Positions 10,901-23,002 of a stretch of DNA of 64,000 nt are shown piece after piece. How positions within the stretch are numbered: position 1 is the first letter of the stretch; each line of letters opens with the position of its first letter. This stretch comes from Euschistus heros (taxonomy: Eukaryota > Arthropoda > Insecta > Hemiptera > Pentatomidae). The translations under genes and the position numbers were made by a program. The stretch spans positions 1,988,001-2,052,000 of the forward strand of contig RCWM02000017.1 of the NCBI GenBank assembly GCA_003667255.2. The letters run 5' to 3'. The notes below the pieces were generated by a model, which worked only from the letters and a program-made list of their open reading frames with translations, was not told where the DNA came from and did no database searches.

Positions 10901-13900
10901 TCAGCGAATAGACAGTTTACTGATGACCCAAAACTTATTTCCAATACATTTGCTCAATTCGGAAATATTTAATGTAAGCAAAAACTCCGCCAACATAGAA
11001 CAAACTGAGCGTCACAATTCTGATAAGAACGAATCCCAAACATATAACATGCCTTTTTCCATGTGGGAATTAAAATGCATCTTAAACTCCGTCAAAGGAA
11101 CAACTCCTGGTCCAGACAACATACACTACGAGATGATAAAAAACCTACCAAGCGAAACCCTAGAGTGGCTGCTCGCATTTTACAATCACATCTGGTCCAC
11201 TGGTCAATTCCCTAATTCCTGGCGTGACTCAGTGGTAATTCCGATTCTGAAAAATGGAAAAGACAAACAGGAACTAACCAATTATCGCCCTATATTCCTC
11301 ACAAGTTGTGTAAGATCATTGAACGTATGGTAAATAAAAGATTGATGTGGATTACAGAAAAGAACAATTTAATTCAACCCTTTCAATCCAGTTTTCGCAA
11401 GTTCAGAGGGACAATAGACCATTTGGTGGCTCTAGAAGCCGAAATCCAGTAGGCCTTTATAAATTCACAACATACTATCACTGTTTTCTTTGGTACGTAC
11501 AAAGCATTCGACAATATAAGCCATCATGTGATCCTCAGAAAACTGTCATCCGTCAGAATCAAAGGTAAAATGCTTAACTACATTAGAAAATTTCTAATAA
11601 ATCGCTTTAGGGTTCAAATAGGTTGTGAACTGTCAGAAAATCACAAACAACTCAATGGAGTCCCACAGGGTTGTGTCCTAAGCCCTACCTTATTTGGCCT
11701 GGCGATAAATGATCTAGGGATCACTTTACCAAGAGGTGTCAAGCCGCTACTATTCGCGGATGACTTAGCCATAGTTTATAGATCCGAGAACACTGAAATA
11801 ATAAAAAACAAATTACAGGAAGCTATAGGACAAATAACTAAATGTGGACTCTCCACTGGTCTCAATTTTTTAACTGAAAAAACCAAATCCATCCACTTTA
11901 ACCGAAAAAGAAATACTCCCCCCTCTCCTGAACTTTATCTCGATAATTTTCTGATTCCATACACAAATAATCATAAATTTCTAGGTTTAATGTTCGATAA
12001 AAAATTAAATTGGGAATCACATATCCCTACACTAAAAATAAATGCAACAAAAAACTTAATATACTTAAATTTCTTAGCGGAACTTCATGGGGTGCAGACA
12101 GATAGATGATGTTAAAATTATATAATTCCTTGATATGTTCAAAGCTCTAATATGCCTCTTTCATTTATGGATCTCGTTATCAAATACTCACAAAGCTAGA
12201 CTCAATCCACAATACTAGAATCCGGATTGCAACCGGCACTTTTAGAACTAGCCCAATCCTCAGCATATGTTCTGAGGCTGTTTTTCCCCCACTTTCATTC
12301 TGAAGACAAAAACTAGTAATAAATTATATCTCAAAACTATACTCACAGACCCAACATACAAATACATATTTAAACCAAAATGTCAAGGAGCCTTTCAGAA
12401 CAATACCAAGTCAACTCTTCCATTATTTGAAAGAATCTATTCAGCAACAATAGCTCTAAAAAAATAACTTTGCATACAGAAGAAAACGAAAACCCTCCCT
12501 GGACGCACAAACCTCCAAAAACAATGCTCAACCTTACTAAATTATCCAAAAACAATACCCCTTCGATCGACTTCCAAACCAGACTCTCCTGTATGCTCCA
12601 AAACTTTCAAGATCCTTTTGTGATCTACACTGACAGATCTAGATCGGATAATGCAACAGCTTTTTCTTTCGTCACCCTTAATTCAATAAACAAATTTAAA
12701 TTGCACAAACTATGTAATATATATACAGCCAAACTACATGTAATATCCTCAGCTCTCCACTTCTCTATGTCAGTTAATCAAAAAACAATAATAATTATAA
12801 CCGATTCATTGAGCTCACTAAAAGGCCTAAATAACATGTACTCAATTCATCCTACTATACAGAAAATCCATAGGTACCTAAATATGTTACATAACTTAGA
12901 CAAAACAGTTTACTTTATTTGGGTACCGAGCCACGTGGGAATTGTGGGCAACGAGCTCGCTGATATAGCTGCTAAACAAGCCCTTGCACTCCCAGGCAGA
13001 GGAACTGCCATCTTGACTCCACAAGAAATTAGCTCTCCTTTATAAAAGGAAGTTCATCATAAATGGCAGTCCATGTGGAACGAGAGCCCACCTAGTAAAC
13101 TGAAAACCATCAAAAAATCAGTCAAACCATGGACCACATCCGTTCGATCCAATCGTAGAGAGGAAGTAGTCTTGTGCAGGCTAAGGATAGGTCATACTAA
13201 CCTTACACACTCCCATCTAATAAACAAGCAGCCACCACCAAAATGCCAATACTACGGTGAGATAATCACTGTTAGTCATATATTCCAAGAATGTCCATAC
13301 TATATAATGCAACTAAAAAATCTAGGACTTGCACCCGGCATATTTCAAATTCTTGGAGGTAATAAAAAAAATTTAAAAAACTCTGTTCACCTTTTTACAA
13401 GCACAAAATTTACTTTATAAAATATAGACCCACCAAAAAAAAATAAGAATTTAAGTGAACAAAAAGAAAAGAGTAATAATAAAAATAAATCGCTAAAAGT
13501 TTATAAAAATCCACAGGCGTTTATGACCTTTGTAGTTTTATGCCTATAAACAATAACAAACAACATAAGCAAATAATTAATATGATACCATTTATTCAGA
13601 AGGGCCATATTTGCATTATTTAATTACCATCTTTTAATAATGGCAATCACAGATATGGATAATCTACATGATAGAAAAAAGATAAAAACTGACACAAAAA
13701 TTATATGAATAATTGTTACTCAAGTAAAAGCTCTAAACTTATTCTTCTGTTGGAAATAAAAGAATTAAAATTGAATATTATCTGCAGTAGCAGGTCTTTA
13801 CTTCTTTTTTCAAGGATGAATATGGATAATTTACACATCTTATATTTATATTGTAAAATCTTAGCAAGAATTAACAATTAATTCAGGATGGATGGCATTA

Positions 13901-16900
13901 TGAAATCTAGTTAGTGACTGGACAAAAGTCCAGGATAATTCCCAGTTTTCAAGAAATTCAAGGTCTGAAGACTCATGGCATTTCAGGTATGAAATATATT
14001 ATATTCTGCAGAACTAGTTTTCTATTTGGGACCATTAATGGCTGAGCTGCAATGGGACGAGGGTACCAGAGCATCTAGTACAGAAGGTTGTAGGTTTGAT
14101 GGTAAGAATATATCCAGACTTCTTTCTTAATTTACATGTAGATTGAAGATCACCAGATTATTGGGTCCTCCGCTTTATTGGGAAAAAACAAATTATCCCT
14201 TTACGGCCCAATAAAACAGAAATGAATGTACTATCTCAAGTAATTTAATGTAATATCTAAAGTTTCCTACCAACCATCACAAGTATTTTCTTGTTCCCTT
14301 TGTTTATCTTATCCCCTATGATCTCCATATCTTTTCTAAACCGTTTGTTCAGTTCAAATTTCCCTCTTGGAACATATGTTCCCACTCTCTCTGTCTCAGC
14401 ATCCCTTATCATAAAACTACTGCTTATGACAAATCTTTATTAGTTGCACTACTTCATTATGTTATTGATTAACTATCCAAATTCATAATACCCCTTTACT
14501 TCCTACATATAAATCTTACCTCTTAGCCTTGTGTCCTTATGAAATTGTACACCAATCCTAATCCATCAAGCCCCATATTTCAATCTTGTCTATCTACTAT
14601 ACATCTGAAAATTATAATGCCTTTGTGTCCTAGATAAATGTGAACTTTTTAAAATATGGTTTAACATTTATTTTCATTTACCTTTAAATCCCACTGTTTA
14701 TATATCTATTTATATTTAGAAATATTAATTTAGTATTTTGTACTTATAAAGATAAATATTATTTTCATAAATTACAGAAATTATATCGAGACTATGGCCA
14801 AACTGTTTAGTTCATTTGATATTATTTTAAATTATCCAAAAAAAATTTTTCATTTCTCTTAATATTTATTTTATAAGTAAAACAGATGTCTAACATAACA
14901 TCGAAATTTATAATATGTAAGGTATTGAGTAAAGCTGAGAGATGATCTATTTGCTGTAACTGTAAAATAATATTGTAACCACAATTGAGGGTAACTTAAT
15001 GAGATTAGCTTTCAGCTATTGATAACATAATAAATTACATAAACAAATAACATAGTTAATCAAGTAAATGCAAAAAAAACAACTATTAGATAAAAAACGT
15101 AGTTTGATCAAATGTAATCAAAAGAAAAAATATTTTACTTACAGCTTCATAAGGTTTGGCTTCAACTCCACGCTGTGTATGCAGAGTAATATCTTGAGGG
15201 ACACCTCTCTGATCTAAAAAATAATAGTAAATTAAAGGAACATGAATTAAAAAAAAAATAAAAAATTATTTTTCAATAATATATTTGCAAGGAGAAGTAG
15301 ACTGCTGTTGTCAAAGTTAAGTTTATTTCAACCTCTTACTTCCTCTTATGAGCACCTCTCCTTGAATAATATGTACAGAAGAAATCAAGGAAAAAATTGA
15401 GTTTAACAAATATTTTGTTTATCTTTGGAGAGAATGTAACAAACAAACTAAGTTAATCATGCTAACACAACCAATTAAAATTAAGTACTCACTGTTAATA
15501 TTTTAATAGATTTGTGTTTTACCCTAATATTCAGTTTACCAACTAATCACTACATTCACTTAAGAGATAAACAAAACTTTAAGAGACCCTAACCTATACG
15601 GTAAGGAGCTTACAAACGAACAAATCTTACAAACTCAATAGTGAATCAAACAAATAACAGACATAAAATTAAAACAAATTGCAATACAATATTTAAATTA
15701 CAGATACTATTATTAATTTTTGTTTCATAAATTTAATAACTAAATCACCAAACTTACGAGCTGGAACTCGTGATTTAAAACATATTTCAAAGATATCTTC
15801 ATGCTCAGTAGAAAATGAAAATTTCCCCTTTCCTGCATCAATATTCTGATCTAAAATCTCTCGTTTTGAGTCTGTAACCTATAAATAAATAAATATATGT
15901 ATAAATACAAAGTAACTATTATTTAGAAGAAATAGAATATATGATGGATATAGCTATAAGACTAAATAAACAGATATTTATAGTTCAAAAAATATTTTAA
16001 ACAATTTTAAATTTACATTAAAAGTTATTTCAGGCCTTATTTGTATAGGAAAGTTGTAGTTTAACAATTTAATGTAAAAAAAACAACAAAAAAAACATAG
16101 CATACAATAGAAACGAAACAACTAAATCATGAGAAAATTCTTTAAAATTGTTATCAACATCAGGAGTATAAATTTAAGAATTTTAACATAAGAGATAAGA
16201 AATAATATTAAACTAATTACTTCAAAACTTAAACACAAATTTAATTAATAACACTTTGGAATAAATTTATAAATTCCTGAATTGAATTGCATTAAAATAT
16301 TACAAATGGTAATGGTGAAAATAAGATAGTATCCAAAATTTCATCAGAATGTCTGAAAACATTTTGCTAAGTGATGTTTGTAAAACAGTAAAAAAACTGA
16401 AAAATATACTTAAACAAGTAATAAAACTAATAAATGGCTTTCCATTGATTATAATTAAAATTACATAATAAACAGAATTTCAAAATGTAGGGGTTGAGAA
16501 GCATAAGTAATACCTACACACATGGTAAGACCCATATACATACCTAAATCAAACAATTATGACAAGCATAAGTTACAATTGGTACCATTACAGAATAGTC
16601 TTGTTGATACCATACCTAAAATATACGGTTATCACTAGAAGACACAAACTAATATCACTTAAAAATTCAATGGGGTAAAGCAAAAGTTGACAAGTCCATA
16701 ATTTAATAAAATATTAAAATTTATGGCAGCTATGTCACTTAAGAGCATCATTTAAATCTAGCAGTTTCATATGCCTTAAGAAGGTAGTCTATTTATAAGG
16801 GGCAAAATATACACCAACTTTAGGGTTTGTAATCAACATACTGAGCAAGAAACCACATTTTGCCAAATTTTGGACATATAAACCTTTGCCATAATGCAAG

Positions 16901-17289
16901 AAACATGTATGACTAACCTAAATATTAACATAAAAGTACAGGCAACTCTTCATTATCACTTCATGAATCAGATACTTAAAATAAATAGCTAAGACATAAA
17001 TGCAGGTTTTAACAGGATCACACTTAACATCTGTTGCCTTTCTTACACAAATAAACAAGTTACCATTAAAACTTTGTCATTTAAAAAAAAAAAAAAAAAA
17101 ATGAAAACGTACCACATAATCAACTTTTTGTCCTGGCACATGAGAAATTTCGAATGAACCTACTATTACAACATCTTTCTTTAATTCTTCACGAAGACAC
17201 TTCTGTGTGTTTGGATGTAGTTGAAACATAATAGACTCAACGGAACTAAAGCCAGCAAAACTGGCGAAAAACAAAAATAATACATTCAT
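7971..17289 (-). CDS. TMED10: p24 family cargo receptor, TMED10-like (last exon not in view)
   Basis: Four exons with matching splice phases lie on the minus strand: 17289-17113, 15878-15758, 15213-15143 and 8097-7971. They encode about 165 residues: a signal peptide (MNVLFLFFASFAGFSSVES), a GOLD domain with the two usual cysteines (QKCLREEL and FEICFKS), and the coiled-coil KLKPMELELKRLEDLSSSIV followed by MRDTN. This is the block just before the membrane segment in p24-delta/TMED10. The family sorts secretory cargo in COPI/COPII vesicles between ER and Golgi. The final exon, coding for the transmembrane helix and the FF/KK tail, is expected after the donor at 7970 but was not found. It may lie left of the window. 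The start is the first ATG, giving a clean signal peptide. The third intron is about 7 kb and carries a dead LINE. Confidence 0.85.
8375..9710 (+). pseudogene. LINE ORF1, gag-like zinc-knuckle protein (broken)
   Basis: The frame starts MYEDDPSVSPMAKFRKRR at 8375. After a shift it continues with ISRLDEGNFSKVSPCFLNKF and VKVIKKLRDGTLLVET, the N-terminal region typical of I-clade ORF1. Three Cys/His knuckles follow between about 8930 and 9110 (RYFNCLGFTHPTFKC, RANCGEVKHQDNLKC, CINCTGNHNALDRKC). The first two have lost a cysteine position. A run of 19 A's near 9102 has shifted the frame. A Pro/Ser-rich tail ends near 9710. Such proteins bind the element RNA. Confidence 0.75.
9793..13420 (+). pseudogene. 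LINE ORF2: endonuclease, reverse transcriptase, RNase H (broken)
   Basis: It starts MSIIQWNCNGLKTHYNDLK (9793), the usual endonuclease opening. The active-site block FVGDLNGHNPLWGS is at about 10170-10215. The reverse transcriptase shows the TTPGPDNIHYEMIK motif (about 11100), GVPQGCVLSPTLFGLAIND (about 11658) and the catalytic LFADDLA (about 11752). RNase H shows VIYTDRSRS (consensus TDGSK), ITDSLSSLKG and WVPSHVGIVGNELAD. The last part has the C-terminal Cys/His motif, with one cysteine replaced (CQYYGEIITVSHIFQEC). At least six frameshifts or stops separate these blocks, so no complete polyprotein is possible. Confidence 0.85.
13561..15142. other. intron of the TMED10-like gene, mostly unrecognised
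   Basis: AT-rich. A less AT-rich patch at about 14250-14620 reads on minus as a fragment with VGTYVPRGKFELNKRFRKD and NKKILVM. It could be a remnant of a LINE endonuclease, but this is too weak to call. Confidence 0.4.
15214..15757. other. intron of the TMED10-like gene
   Basis: AT-rich intron between the second and third visible exons. Nothing else is recognised. Confidence 0.7.
15879..17112. other. first intron of the TMED10-like gene
   Basis: AT-rich intron. An 18-base poly-A run (17083-17100) lies just beside the exon 1 donor. Nothing else is recognised. Confidence 0.7.
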
Positions 17290-18033
17290 TTTCGAACCAA
17301 TTAATTGTATTCAACTAACACTGTCATATATACACCATAATACCACTACACAACTAAGACTATAGTATTGCTGGAATCACTGACAGTACCACACGTGGCG
17401 TCATAACATTGGATTGAAGATCGTGCAATCAGTAATTTGTGAATCGATATAAATACAAAATTACTTTATTATACAAAACAAGTTTAGAAGAAAAAATAAA
17501 GCGTTACCGTTTAAGCTAATTGTAAAAATGAATAAAATACTTTTGATTAATAAAAAGTTACAAGATTTCATTACATCATAACAGATATACATAAAGTGAT
17601 TGCAGATTATAAATGATAGGTAATGACATGAAATACTACCTTGAAATAATTTCTAGCCTTAAGAAGAGAAACAAATATTTTTTTAATTTCGAAGTAGAGG
17701 GATAAAAAATATTAAATTAATGGAGTAGGAGAAACACAAAAATTATATTATATACATAATTCAAATCTGTTCCCGACCAGTATTGTTTATAGGAGTCAAA
17801 AGGAAGAGCAGAACTATAGAAGCGACTTTTTCAAACATTTAATATTCGAAAAAGTCTATTACTGATCTGAAGGATTTTACACTCTGGTATCCTTCTTTTC
17901 AATTTTTTCTACCAGTGCAAACAAAATCCATCACAAGACATTTGAAAAGCAGCTGCCGCTTCAGCCTACGACAACTGCATCATAAACCTATAGAATTTAT
18001 CTAAATCGAGAGTTTGCACTAGTGCAGTCAATC
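17290..18033. other. upstream region of the TMED10-like gene, minus direction
   Basis: The start codon of the TMED10-like gene is at 17289 on minus, so its 5' UTR and promoter must lie here. No clear TATA box or initiator can be chosen by eye in this AT-rich DNA. The right end abuts the terminal repeat at 18037. Confidence 0.4.
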
Positions 18034-18222
18034 TCATGCCGGCAGTACACACTCGCCGAGGCGCTCGTCAACGAGGCCACCCGAGCCGAGCGGAAGCGAT
18101 CTGTGTACACGAATGGTGAAAGTACACACTCACCGAGTGGCTTGTGGACGAGGGAAGGCGAGCTTTGTAGAAGTTGGATTGTTCAGTTTTATAAGCTAAA
18201 GCTAATATTTCATTGGAAGTTG

Positions 18223-18320
18223 ATGAAGATGGATGTGATGATTCTGGTTACAGTAGTTGCAGCTATTGCAGTCTACGCATGTTATAAGAATGTGTACATT
18301 GTATCAAGAAGAAATTTTAA
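18223..18320 (+). pseudogene. possible transposase N-terminal fragment
   Basis: The frame begins MKMDVMILVTVVAAIAVYAC and continues to YIVSRR, where LINE sequence takes over. Many insect Harbinger transposases start with a similar short Ala/Val/Ile-rich helix followed by a basic patch and a Cys. The match is short, so a membrane-type peptide from chance reading is also possible. Confidence 0.35.
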
Positions 18321-18329
18321 GATCCTCAC

Positions 18330-19685
18330 TCTTCCTGTCATAATTCCTGCTCTCATACATATTTATAACTTCTCCTTACAAACCTCTTCCTTTCCCACAG
18401 CATGGAAAAAGGTCCTAGTTGGTCCATTGAATAAAGTTCCTTCACCTACCACAGCATCCCATTTTAGGCCTATTTCCATCCTATCAAACCTATCTAAGCC
18501 ACTAGAAATAATAGTCCATTCTCAACTTGCTACATTCCTTGAAAATAAAGATCTCCTAACTCCTCTTCAATCAGGCTTCCGTTCAGGTTATTCTACCCAA
18601 TCCGCTCTTTTAAAAATTACTCAAGACATTTATTCCCCAATTGATCAACAGAAAATTACGATCCTAATCCCCTTCGATTTCTCCAAGGCGTTTGATTCCG
18701 TGGATCATAAAATTGTTCTCACTAAATTACAAAAACTCTCCCTTTTCAATAGTCCTTCTTATCTCTCCGTTCCCAAACAGTTATTGTTCCAAACCAACCT
18801 CCTTCAAAATCTGTGCCTCTAACGCGAGGTGTTCCTCAGGGATCTTCTCTTGCACCAACTGTCTTTTCAGTTTATATTAATGATTTGACAGACGCTAGTA
18901 ATAATTCCCAATATCATTTATATGCTGATGACTTTCAAATTTACTTATCGTTTCATCCTTCTGAGATTTTTGAGGTAACTCGTAAGATTCGAGATGACAT
19001 TTATAGCATTAACCAACGGGTAGTGGAGAATAAGTTACGACTAAACCCAAAAAAAACTTAGGCAATGCTAATTGGATCGAAACCCTCCCTTAATTCATTT
19101 TCCTGTTATCCACTTCCTTATCTCAATAACGTTCCTATTCAGTTCACAAACTCTGTCAATAACCTTGGAGTACTACTCGATCAACATCTGTATTGGAATA
19201 AACATATTTCCCACATTACCCGAAAAACCATTTCCATCCTCAAACAGCTGCTAAAATTCCGTGAATCTTTCCCTCGCAATACCCGTCAATTGTTAGTATC
19301 CTCCCTCAACCTTCCCCACCTCGATTTTGGATGCTTAGTATGCGGACGACTGTCTGGCGAGCTTTATAAGATTCATTGTTGGGATCCCCAGGCGTTCTCA
19401 CATCACTTGCTGGTATTCCGAGTTGAGGTGGCTTTATCCAAATTTTCGGCGACAATACTTCCTTGGTTCCTTTATATTCCAATCCTTAAAGTCCAAAAAA
19501 CCATCGTACATTTACGACATCCTTGCCCTTCGCTCTTCCATTCATCTTTTGAACACCAGTTCTCAGCCTATAGATTTGTATATCCCTTCTCACCGAACTG
19601 CTTCCTTTGAAAAATCCTTTATTAATCGTGCAGGTTTATTTTGGAATTCCATACCCATTTCGATCCACAATGCTCCTTCTGTGAT
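18330..19685 (+). pseudogene. CR1/Jockey-type LINE reverse transcriptase fragment
   Basis: 5'-truncated at the RT. Visible blocks are IPALIHIYNFSLQTSSFPTA, FRPISILSNLSKPLE, TPLQSGFRSGYSTQSALLKI, FDFSKAFDSVDH (catalytic Asp), GVPQGSSLAPTVFSVYINDL and YADDFQIYLSF (catalytic DD), then a thumb-like NLGVLLDQHLYWNKHI and PRNTRQLLVSSLNLPHLDFG. A frameshift occurs near 18815, a stop at 19060 and another shift near 19430. The C-terminal part (WLYPNFRRQYFLGSFIF to GLFWNSIP) is shared with fragments at 45.5-46.6 kb and 48.1-48.4 kb, so this family has at least three local copies. Confidence 0.8.
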
Positions 19686-20134
19686 TAGACCTTTTTGGAC
19701 GTACGGAGTTGAGCTTTGGGGCTCTACTAAACCATCCAATTCATCTCGTATCCAATCCTTACAATCCAAAATCCTTCGAAAAATCCTCAATGCTCCTTAC
19801 TTTGTGACTAATAAACTTATCCATAAAGATCTTAATGTTCCTTATGTTGCTGATATATCCCAGAGGAGATACCTATCCTTCCATAGTTAGCTCCATAACC
19901 ACTCCAATCCACTAGTCTCCCAGCTTGCTTCCCACTCCATTCCCGATAATCCTCCGAGGCGTCTGAAAAGAAGATGGCCTTGAGACTTTTTAGTGTAGAT
20001 TTTTATTGAAGTGCTACTACTGAGTAGTTCTTCACAAGTTATATACATGCCATTGTATTCACTATCAACACATTTACTTGATGTATATGTTTTTGTAAAG
20101 TTGTAAATATCAATAAACGAGAAAAAAAAAAAAA
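19686..20134 (+). mobile_element. 3' end of a Jockey-type LINE with poly-A
   Basis: From about 19686 the frame reads RPFWTYGVELWGSTKPSN and KILRKILNAPYFVTN, a different LINE family from the upstream piece. It matches closely the end of the Jockey element at 56.0-59.6 kb (minus). Coding ends at 19888. The 3' UTR ends with AATAAA and a poly-A run (20122-20134). It joins the upstream CR1-like piece without a stop, so the two families are fused in one frame. Confidence 0.8.
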
Positions 20135-20216
20135 TTTCATCTTGTATGTGTATATAGTTTACATTCTACATAAGTTGCTGCCTGATATGTACGCAGCCAG
20201 ACAATAATACCTTTTT

Positions 20217-20284
20217 ATTTTACTTTTATAGTATCCTTAGGGGACAAGGTGTACCAGAATAAAGATTATTTTTCATTCATTCAT
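20217..20284 (+). repeat. dispersed retroposon 3' tail, copy ending in (ATTC)n
   Basis: It contains CCTTAGGGGACAAGGTGTAC, AGAATAAAGATTATTTTTC and then ATTCATTCATTC. It is nearly the same as 22139-22222. The two copies bracket the RTE fragment in direct orientation. Confidence 0.7.
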
Positions 20285-20285
20285 T

Positions 20286-22100
20286 GATTATTCATGAAAG
20301 AATAATCAATTATTGTTTATCTAGCACAGGATCCATAAAAGAAATTAAACTTCAAAATGCTTTTTTAAATATAACACTTATTAATAGGATAGACACAACA
20401 AAAGGAACCTCTATAACAAAGAGACAAGAAATAGTACGTGAAATAACGGAATGCTACAAGAACTTGTATAGAGATGATACCAAAACAAAAGCCGAAAATC
20501 ACCCAAAAATAGTGCAGGAAAACAAAGACCTAAGCATTCTTGAAGAAGAGATAGAAAAGGCTAATAAATCTTTGAAAAAGAAAAAGGCCGCAGGTAGTGA
20601 TGGTATACCAAATGAGTCTATTATCGAAGGAAAATAAGCACTGATTCAACCTCTAAGTATAATCTTTAACAAAATAATCAATGAAAAGATAGTTCCACGT
20701 AAGTGGAAGGTTAGCAAAATAACCGTTCTACATAAAAAAGGAAAAAAAAGATATTTGGAAAACTTTCGCCCTATTTCACTTACCCAAAGCTTTTACAAAC
20801 TATTTTGCAACATAATAAAAAGAGAATAATAAACATTGTTTACCAGGATCATCATATAGAACAAGCTGGCTTTTGTCCCACATTGAGTACAATAGATCAA
20901 CTCCAATGTATTAATCAGGTCATCGAGAAAAGTATAGATTATGACAGGCAAATCTACCTATGTTTTATCGGTTATGCCAAGGCATTTGACTCTATTAGGC
21001 ATAAATATATCTGGGAAGCACTACATGATTGCGGTGTAGACAAACCTTATATTGATATAATAATCGAACTATATAGGAAAGGGAAAGCATTTATAGCTTT
21101 AGACAAGGAAGGCGATTATTTTGAGATTGAACGAGGAGTGAAACGAGGGTGCCCCTTATCACCAATTCTGTTCAATTGTGTCCTAAGTAAATTGTTTAAA
21201 GAATTAAATTGGGAGAATCTGGGAATATCAATCAATAGGGAAATGTTAAATAACTTAAGATATGCTGATGATATATGTTTACAATCACCGAACATCAATA
21301 GTCTAAGGAGAATGATAGGAGACATAGTAGAAACCAGAAAAAAGTATGGACTGGTCATAAACACAGCAAAAAAAAAAATAATGACCAATTCCATTGAAAT
21401 TCCAATTTATTCAAATAATAACCAGATACAGCATGTAAAAGAGTACATAAATTTAGGACAAACGATTGCATTCCAGGAAAAAATGAATAAAGAAATAGAT
21501 AGAAGAATAAAGCTCGGTTGGTGTAAATATCAGTCACACAAAAACATTTATAGAGCAACCTAGCAAAAGCACTTAAAACCAAGGTCCTTACAACATGCGT
21601 ATACCCTACTGTTCTCTACGGGGCCCAAACTTGGACCTTAACCAATAAACATGAACGCAGATTAAATGCCATACAGATGAAACTTTTAAGGAGCTTAATT
21701 GCGATTACGAAGAAAGAGAAAATTAAAAAAGAATATATTCTTCGTAAAGCTAATGTGAAAAGCTTAAGGGTCGAAGCTCATCGGTTGAGATGGAATCGGG
21801 CAGGACATTTAGCAAGGAAGAAGGAAGAAAGATGGTCCAAGGCATGCACCGAATGGATTCCGAGAGAAGACAGCAGGAAAAAGAGACGCCCGCATCTTAG
21901 GTGGAGGGACGAAATGACACAACATGTAGGCGACAACTGGTGGCGTGTGATGGACAGAACCAGGTGGAAGAAACTTATCAACAATATTTAGTTTCTTATT
22001 CTGTTTTGTAAGGTTTTTGATTATTTGGTTGTGTGTGTTTTTTTTTTGTTTTTTTTTTCATTTGTATATATAATTTTTTGTTCTGTTGGCTGTAGCCGAC
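20286..22100 (+). pseudogene. RTE-type LINE, 5'-truncated, broken reverse transcriptase
   Basis: The blocks are KKKKAAGSDGIPNESI (RT start), HIEQAGFCPTLSTIDQLQCI, CFIGYAKAFDSIRHKYIWEA (catalytic Asp), RGVKRGCPLSPILFNCVLSK and LRYADDICL (catalytic DD). A C-terminal part has RWNRAGHLARKKEERWSK and HLRWRDEMTQHVGDNWWRV, typical of RTE-like endonuclease/RT proteins. The endonuclease is missing. There is a stop at 20637 and frameshifts near 20800 and 21565. A 3' UTR with CCTCCTATGGGAGAAGC follows, and the tail repeat ends near 22222. Confidence 0.85.
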
Positions 22101-22138
22101 TTCTAATTTCCTCCTATGGGAGAAGCTTTTGCCTTAAC

Positions 22139-22222
22139 AGATGCCAATAAAGCTTATTATTATTGTACTTTTATATTATTCTTAGGGGACAAGGTGTTCC
22201 AGAATAAAGATTATTTTTCATT
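22139..22222 (+). repeat. dispersed retroposon 3' tail, second copy
   Basis: It contains AATAAAGCTTATTATTATTG, then TTCTTAGGGGACAAGGTGTTC and AGAATAAAGATTATTTTTC. Here it follows the RTE coding part and looks like that element's real 3' end. Confidence 0.7.
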
Positions 22223-22333
22223 TACTCAAAAATGTTATTTCAGAATCGGCAGCATTGAACACGAGGCGACCCAGTACACACTCGTGCTCGCCTGCATTCG
22301 TCTTGCCTCGGCGAGTGTGTACTGCCGGCATAA

Positions 22334-22955
22334 GAATTAAAGAATTACTAATTCTGTTTCCGTCTAGAGTTTGATAGATTTTTTATCTAAAATATTTATA
22401 GTTTTTATTTTTTTTTTTAAACCCTCAAAATGAATCTGATGGTTGCCTGTTTGATTTAGCTAGTAATTTATTTAGGCAAATAAATGATGAAAATGTGGTT
22501 ACTATGATTGCAATTTCAATTTCAACTAAAAAAGGATGCTTTCTAAAATAACATAAACCCTTTATTATATGCATTACAGCCTTTTGGAATCGCAAAACGG
22601 CAGAAAATGCACCGTACCTGTGTAATCAAAGTGTCAACTTTTCTCTGCACTTAACAAATGCTACAGTTGAAAACTTAATGGCTAAAACCGTAAAACGTAA
22701 AAGGTTCCTTAAAATCAGCTGATAAAAGGGACCTATTATGCATACAGCCAACTAAACCCTTTTACTTAGACTATGAATATACTTTTTTTTTTTAATTTTA
22801 TTTATTTATTTTTTTTTTAATTGTTTTTATTGCTTTAGGGCCTGAAGTCCTATACTACAGACAAAAATGTCAACATCTTACGAGCTAAAGGTAGTGAGAT
22901 AGAAAGTGAATGGAGGGGGGGGGAGAGTTATAACATAAATCTTAGTATAAAAAAA

Positions 22956-23002
<47 letters not shown>

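Larger units (their letters stand above)
8375..13560 (+). mobile_element. I-like LINE (non-LTR retrotransposon), degenerate full-length copy
   Basis: In order, the copy shows an ORF1 with zinc knuckles, an apurinic-type endonuclease, a reverse transcriptase, an RNase H domain and a C-terminal Cys/His motif. That order, with RNase H after the RT, is typical of the I clade and relatives (Loa, Outcast). Multiple frameshifts and stops make it dead. It lies in an intron of the TMED10-like gene, in opposite orientation. The ends are approximate: the 5' limit is set at the ORF1 start and the 3' limit at the loss of recognisable sequence. Confidence 0.85.
18037..22330. mobile_element. DNA transposon with perfect 26-bp inverted ends, Harbinger-like, filled by nested LINEs
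   Basis: The sequence 18037-18062 (begins TGCCGGCAGTACACACTCGC) and the reverse strand of 22305-22330 are identical over 26 bp. Further copies of the AGTACACACTC core lie just inside both ends (about 18121 and 22273). The flanks are TCA (18034-18036) and TAA (22331-22333), close to a 3-bp TNA target duplication. A short frame at 18223 resembles the start of Harbinger-type transposases. The remaining interior is LINE sequence on plus (18.3-20.1 and 20.3-22.2 kb), which I read as later insertions that replaced or split the transposase. Superfamily assignment is an inference. Confidence 0.6.

Noticed and set aside
14250..14620. Possible LINE endonuclease fragment on minus
   Set aside because: Only one short stretch looks protein-like and no catalytic block can be read.
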